Assembly (NCBI GenBank): GCA_030272155.1
Contig: CP126201.1
Coordinates: 2,323,501 to 2,387,500 of the forward strand
Length of the DNA stretch: 64,000 nucleotides
Reading direction: 5' to 3'
DNA from: Tetradesmus obliquus
Taxonomy: Eukaryota > Chlorophyta > Chlorophyceae > Sphaeropleales > Scenedesmaceae
This document shows, piece by piece, positions 59,641 through 64,000 of the stretch. Made by a program: the position numbers and the translations under genes. Positions within the stretch are counted from its first letter, which is position 1. Each line of letters opens with the position of its first letter. The notes below the pieces were generated by a model. The model was not told the origin of the DNA, made no database searches, and saw only the letters and a program-made list of their open reading frames with translations.

Positions 59641-60104
59641 GGCCGTCAGCCGCCGCAGTTTTGCCCGTGCAGTTTGCCACCCCGCACTGGCAGCTGGCAG
59701 GGGAAGCGGTGCCGTGCCCTCCTCCCCATATGCTGCATCCCCTTGTCAGCAGCAGCCATGTAACTGCCATGTTGCACTGCCTTCCACTCCGCAGGCCCAG
59801 CAGGCAGTAGCTCTAGAGCCAGCAGATCTGCTGGCATCAGCTGCTGCCAAGCATCAGCTGCTGCCAAGCATCAGCTGCTGCCAAGCATCAGCTGCTGCCA
59901 AGCATCAGCTGCCTGCTGCTCAGCTGTCAGCCGCCGCAATCTTGCCCGTGCAGTTAGCCGGGCCGCATTGGCAGCTGCCGAGGAGAGCGGCGCCCCTGCC
60001 ACCCCTCCCCTGCCATGTGATGCATCCGCCTGTCAGCAACAGCCATGTAACTGCCATGCAGCATTGCCTTCCACTCCGCAGGCCCAGCAACCAGTAGCTC
60101 TGCT
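59641..60104 (-). repeat. Two extra copies of the post-SET terminal exon and its intron side
   Basis: Blocks 59641-59815 and 59925-60104 share long stretches (GTAACTGCCATG, TTGCCTTCCACTCCGCAGGCCCAGCA). Each contains a recognisable post-SET exon: CQCGPANCTGKIAAADS with a stop at 59920-59922, and CQCGVANCTGKTAAADG, which stays open on the minus strand to 59444. The copy joined in the gene model (60282-60196) reads CQCGAANCTGNIAAADS. Confidence 0.88.
59834..59912 (+). repeat. 17-bp minisatellite
   Basis: GCATCAGCTGCTGCCAA in about 4.5 near-exact head-to-tail copies, between the two extra post-SET blocks. Confidence 0.95.
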
Positions 60105-60195
60105 GGCACTGCTGCCAATCATCAGCTGCCTGCTCCCAAGCCGTCAATCATCGGCTGCCTGCTGGTCCGCTTTTTGCTGCTCAGCTGCCTGCTGC

Positions 60196-61380
60196 TCAGC
60201 TGTCAGCCGCCGCAATGTTGCCAGTGCAGTTGGCCGCGCCGCACTGGCAGGGGAAGCGCAGCCGCCCGCCCGCGCCATCAGCCTGCAGCATGATCACAAA
60301 AGAAATTAAAATAATAACAAAAAAATTTCATGGTTTAAAAGATGCACGTGAACTTTTTGGTGAAGTTAGACAACCATTACACGACGACATTATCCTGAGT
60401 TTCGGGATCGGAAAAACCAAGCCTCATGAGAACAGACAGAACAGACAGAATACAGTGCTGTGTGCAGCAGCCTGCACCAGCAGCACATATGGTACCTGGG
60501 AACCGAAGAGACACTAGAGAATCTGCATCTGCAAGAGGGATGCAGGCTGTGACGCAGTGCACAGCACACTGCTGTTACAACAGCTTTCACAGCCCAACCC
60601 AAGCTTTTGGGTTTACAGATACGGAAAAAGGTCCAATGCACCCACCCTTGTGTGATACGTCTTCCCATAGCCTTAGGTGAGCTCCTGCCCCTGTTGGTAG
60701 CTAAGGACAAAGTCCATGGTGCGGTGATAAGTGGTATATAATATTTCCAGAAGGATGTCAAAGAGTAAATACATAAAGCAACAGCAAAAAACGTAATCAT
60801 TGGAAAAACCTAGTCAAATAGAAAGCGAAGGAAAAGCTGCACCTACCTTTGTGTGGTAGTTCTCCCCGTAGTCGTAGGTGAGCTCCTGCCCTGCAGGCAC
60901 AGCCCGCTCCGTGAAGAAACTGGTGTAGTACAGCAGCTGGCTCCTGCAGGGGCACAGCCAGGCAGGCAGTGCAGGATGAGCAACCAATTATCATGTAGTC
61001 AGTTTGCAGATTCAAGTCGTGGTGTAGTACAGCAGCTGGCTCCTGCAGGGGGAGCAGCAGCAGCAGCAGCAGCAGCAGCACAGCGAGGCATGACAGACAA
61101 GCCATTCCATCTTACTGTCCGTCCCGTAAGAAATTAGCATCTTGCTGGAGAACAGCAGCTCCCCAAACCACAGCAAGAATCCCCAGAACCCCAGAATCCC
61201 CAGAATCCCAGAATCCCCCAAATCTCCAGAATCCCCAGCATTGCAGTCAAGGCCAACCCTCGGCAAAGGTGACAGCAGCGTGACAGCAGCTTTGGCCTCA
61301 CCTCGCCTGTCCTGCAAACACCGTCTGCTTGATGCAGTTGGGGTCGCAGCTGTGGTTGAGGAAGCGCGCCACGTTGCCCT

Positions 61381-61424
<44 letters not shown>

Positions 61425-63593
61425 CATGCCCCAAGCTCATCAGCAGCTGCCAGTGGCCCACAAGGCAAGGCTTGGCTTCACATTGCCTGCCATAGGCTGC
61501 AGCGTTGCTGCTGCGTGCGGCCCGCGTGCCGGGCATGTGTGCAGTCTTAGTATATGCAGAATGTGCAAGTGAGTAGGCATGGCTGCAGCTGGTACACATG
61601 TGCTTGCAGACACTTGCTTGCTGTGCTGGTGTGTTGCCTTCGTATTCCGCCACCTGCTGCTCATCAGCCAGCTCTCCCCAGGAGCCTTCTGAACACTGCT
61701 GCATGCAAGGGTGTGTAGGCACAGTTGGTGAGTAGGGTATCCAAAACCCTTGTCGCCAACACGGTACAAAAGTCAGCGCACTCGGCGCCGCCTGGCTTCG
61801 GCCCTCACTGTGCTGCCCGCATCCACCACCAGGTGTTACAAAAGATGTTACTAATGTTGTTACTAACGTGTCACAGCAGTGTGCTGCGCTGCCTGCTATG
61901 GCCCTTACAGTGGTACCCGCATCCACCACCAGCTGTTACAAACGTTGTCAACATGTCACAAAAGTGTAAATAGGACGATTCTAGGCATAGTAAAAGCATA
62001 ACTGCGCACCTTCAAGCAATGCTGGTCCAGAAGCCCCCCGCCCTAGTGTGCTGCGCAGCCTGCCTGGCCCTCACAGTGGTACCCGCATCCACCACCAGGT
62101 GTTACAAAGTCTGTTACAAACATGTTATAAAAGTGTGATGCGCTGCCTGCCCTGGCCCTCACCGTGCTGCCTGCATCAACCACCAGGTGCTTCTCTGCCA
62201 GCTGCCCCTCCAGCGGCTTCAGGTTTCTGCACGTTCAAATCCAAATACAAGGCCGGCAGGGTTTGAAAGTTTGCACAACGCCAGGTGGTTCTCTGCCAGC
62301 GGCCCCTCCAGCGGCTGCAGGATTCTGCACGTTCGAATTCAAATACAAGGCAGACAGGCAGGCAGGGTTTTGAAAGTTTGCACAACGCCAGGTGCTTCTC
62401 TGCCAGTTGCCCCTCCAGCGGCTTCAGGTTCCTGCACAATCAGATTCAGGCAAGGCAGGCGGGCAAGGTGTTCAATTCAAATCAAACCAAGGCAGCCAGG
62501 TAGGAAGGGATTTTAACTCACCAGGTGAGACCACACTTTTACACAGAGTAAAGTTTGACCAACCACAGGCCTGCTAAAAGTGTGACAGTCACACATCTGC
62601 TCACTTGTTCATGGGTGTCTCCTTGGGGTTGAGCGCATGGCCCTCCCAGGCATCATGGTAGTGGCTCAGGTCAAATAAATAAAGGTCCTCGACGCCAGGC
62701 TGCAGAGCGTCAGCAGCCCTGCAGCACATAACAAGTGTGACATGACAGGACGGGGAAGTGACGAAGAAGACTTGTGAAAGTGTGACAGGTCGATCGGAGG
62801 TGTGACTGATGAAGTAAAAATGTGACGGGTCGGGTGGAAGTGTGACAGGTCGAACAGGTAGAGGTCTTCGAAGCCAGGCTGCAGCGCGTCAGCAGCCCTG
62901 TACAAGAGTGTGACAGGTCAATCGGAGGTGTGGCTGATCATGTAAAAGTGTGACAGGTCAAGTGGATGTGTGACAGGTTGAACAAGTAGAGATTCTCAAC
63001 GCCAGGCTGCAGCGCGTCAGCAGCCCTGTACAAGAGTGTGACAAGTCGATCACAGGAGGTGTGCCTGATCAAGTAAAAATGTGGCAGGTCAAGTGGAAGT
63101 GTGACAAATCAGACAGGTAGAGGTCCTCAACGCACAGCAGTAGAAGCAATTGAGCAAAACATTACACGCTTTTCCAGCAAGAGCAACCACGAGCAACCAA
63201 GGGAAGCTCAGTTGACGCGCGACATGTAAATGACAGAGCGTGTGATCAAGCATATCATTGAAGTGGGGCAGGTGATTCAATCACTCCCAAAGCTGCGCCA
63301 GATCACACGACTCACTCGTCCGTCTAGGATTGCCGATGTAGCTGCACACAGAGGCTCCAGGCAGCACGCTCTTGCTGATTGAGTTGCAAAGCAGTTGCAA
63401 TAAAGACACCGAGTTGCTGTAATTGGTCTCCACACTTTGCAACTCACTCGTCCGTGATGACCTTGCCGATGTAGCTGCACACAAAGGCTCCAGGGGGCAG
63501 GTCACAGCTGCAGCGCACGCCCCAGCCCTTCTCTGCCGACACCTTGAACACCTCAAGCGGGTAGCGGATGCCGTTGGACACGACGTGGTTGTA
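60196..63593 (-). CDS. SET-domain histone-lysine N-methyltransferase, C-terminal part (5' part beyond the right edge)
   Basis: Predicted exons in the window: 63593-63448, 62718-62605, 62226-62163, 61378-61302, 60943-60847, 60282-60196; 194 residues, all joins in frame. The SET domain reads [77 protein letters not shown] and AVPAGQELTYDYGENY. The cofactor-pocket NHSC and the catalytic-tyrosine region YDYG are intact. A post-SET motif CxCxxxxCxG (CQCGAANCTG) follows, as in the SUV39/SETDB/SUVH group that methylates H3K9. The pre-SET domain and N-terminus lie past 64000, so the subfamily is open. Every intron seen carries exon-edge copies, and the terminal post-SET exon is present three times. 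Confidence 0.9.
60649..60695 (-). repeat. Copy of the 3' end of the YDYG exon of the SET gene
   Basis: Echoes GQELTYDYGENYHTK (authentic end 60847) with substitutions including an in-frame stop. It lies downstream of the exon. Confidence 0.8.
61019..61044 (-). repeat. Copy of the 5' end of the YDYG exon of the SET gene
   Basis: Repeats the head SQLLYYT with its CCTGCAG acceptor (authentic from 60943), upstream of the exon. Confidence 0.85.
61175..61238 (+). repeat. CAGAATCCC minisatellite
   Basis: About seven irregular 9-10-nt units of (C)CAGAATCCC in a SET-gene intron. Confidence 0.9.
61379..61421 (-). repeat. CAG tract (CTG in sense) at the 3' splice site of the NHSC exon
   Basis: About 14 triplets abut the acceptor; in sense it reads (CTG)n CTGCAG|GGCAACGTG. 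Confidence 0.9.
61807..62100 (-). repeat. Three copies of the 3' end of SET-gene exon 62226-62163
   Basis: Segments 61807-61833, 61909-61932 and 62072-62100 echo HLVVDAGST followed by a GTGAGG-like donor. They lie downstream of the exon, in units that also repeat TGTTACAAA-type intron sequence. Confidence 0.85.
62281..62431 (-). repeat. Two copies of the 5' end of SET-gene exon 62226-62163
   Basis: Segments 62281-62325 and 62388-62431 echo NLKPLEGQLAEKHL with GTGCAG acceptors, upstream of the exon. The spacer (CAAATACAAGGC) is repeated too. Confidence 0.88.
62735..63134 (-). repeat. Three copies of the 5' end of SET-gene exon 62718-62605 within a minisatellite-like intron
   Basis: Exon-head copies at 62850-62898, 62978-63027 and (short) 63111-63134 echo ADALQPGVEDLYLFDLS. 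They are joined by repeated GTGTGACAGGTC(G/A) and ATCGGAGGTGTG(A/G)CTGAT modules, so the whole intron has grown from a unit of about 125 bp. Confidence 0.9.
63316..63361 (-). repeat. Copy of the 3' end of SET-gene exon 63593-63448
   Basis: Echoes [10 protein letters not shown]...TDE with the donor GTGAGT (authentic end 63448), downstream of the exon. Confidence 0.85.
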
Positions 63594-64000
63594 CTGCACG
63601 ACAACAATAACACGTCATTTGGGGTGTCATGCGACAATTTACGACACACATGCCTTAGCATGTTTAGCATGCTTAGCAGGGTGTTGTTGGTTTGAAGCAT
63701 CCTTTCCAGGCATGACGCATCCATGCGTCATGGAAACCTTCCAGGGACCGAGGATCTTGCAGGAAACTGTGTGCTGCCATTGCATGACATGTAACATGTT
63801 ACGTAACACAAAAAGTGTTACACAGCATGTTGCATCGACACCAGCATCGACAATACGCAGAACACATGTGTTGTGGACACAATGTTGGGTGCACATGCTG
63901 CCGGGCTGGCGACTGCAAGCAAGCCAGCCGAAGAACAATGAGCTACGCGTGGTGTGTTCGCACTTAACACCCGCGTAAGTTAAGGAAGGAAACGTGTGTA
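63594..64000. other. SET-gene intron sequence, no exon recognised
   Basis: Upstream intron of the first visible SET exon, running to the window edge. It contains a 10-bp-arm inverted repeat and no convincing exon. Confidence 0.5.
63711..63732. repeat. Inverted repeat, 10-bp arms and 2-nt spacer
   Basis: CATGACGCAT-CC-ATGCGTCATG is perfect in both arms and could extrude as a hairpin. It includes TGACG/CGTCA cores, as bound by bZIP factors. Confidence 0.8.

Overview
The window looks like nuclear DNA of a green alga, probably a chlorophyte of the Chlamydomonadales/Sphaeropleales type. The evidence is spliced genes with GT-AG introns (often CAG|GTGCG...CTGCAG|), a plastid-type ribosomal protein with a transit peptide, a tRNA gene of eukaryotic form, an interstitial TTTAGGG motif, and pervasive CAG/CTG triplet repeats that read as poly-Gln, poly-Ala or poly-Ser. 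The lineage is inferred. No prokaryotic operon, CRISPR array, complete transposon or viral gene was recognised.

Layout, left to right: (1) 155-1806 (-), the start of a cyclic-nucleotide-binding, PKG-like protein that runs off the left edge. (2) 2842-5848 (-), plastid ribosomal protein L10, and 6152-12321 (+), ClpX, diverging from a 303-nt shared promoter. (3) 15547-23213 (-), a predicted 2,056-residue IQ-motif protein dominated by one 1,812-codon low-complexity exon. (4) Three near-identical tandem units of about 3.93 kb (20444-24372, 24373-28307, 28308-32242). Each carries a divergent promoter with the 5' parts of both the IQ gene (-) and an agmatine deiminase gene (+). Only the outermost copies join the full gene bodies: the IQ gene to the left and agmatine deiminase (31808-36438) to the right. 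The inner copies are truncated and chimeric. (5) 37434-40898 (+), a WD40-like protein. (6) 43565-47601 (-), an unrecognised Gln-rich coiled-coil protein. (7) 50384-55442 (-), U1-70K. (8) 56477-58357 (-), an ALKBH1-type dioxygenase. (9) 59089-59162 (-), tRNA-Val(CAC). (10) 60196-63593 (-), the SET/post-SET end of a histone-lysine methyltransferase that runs off the right edge.

One pattern crosses the whole window. Nearly every multi-intron gene has degraded tandem copies of its own exon edges inside the neighbouring introns. Copies of an exon's 5' end, with the acceptor, lie upstream of it; copies of its 3' end, with the donor, lie downstream; the copy next to the exon body keeps the reading frame. 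This fits repeated tandem duplication across splice junctions, and I regard it, with the triplicated divergent promoter, as the main unusual observation. Gene models were assembled by hand from splice consensus, reading frame and recalled family features, without transcripts or alignments. Exon edges are therefore predictions, although reading frames close across every join given. The genes are housekeeping and regulatory functions without an evident shared pathway.
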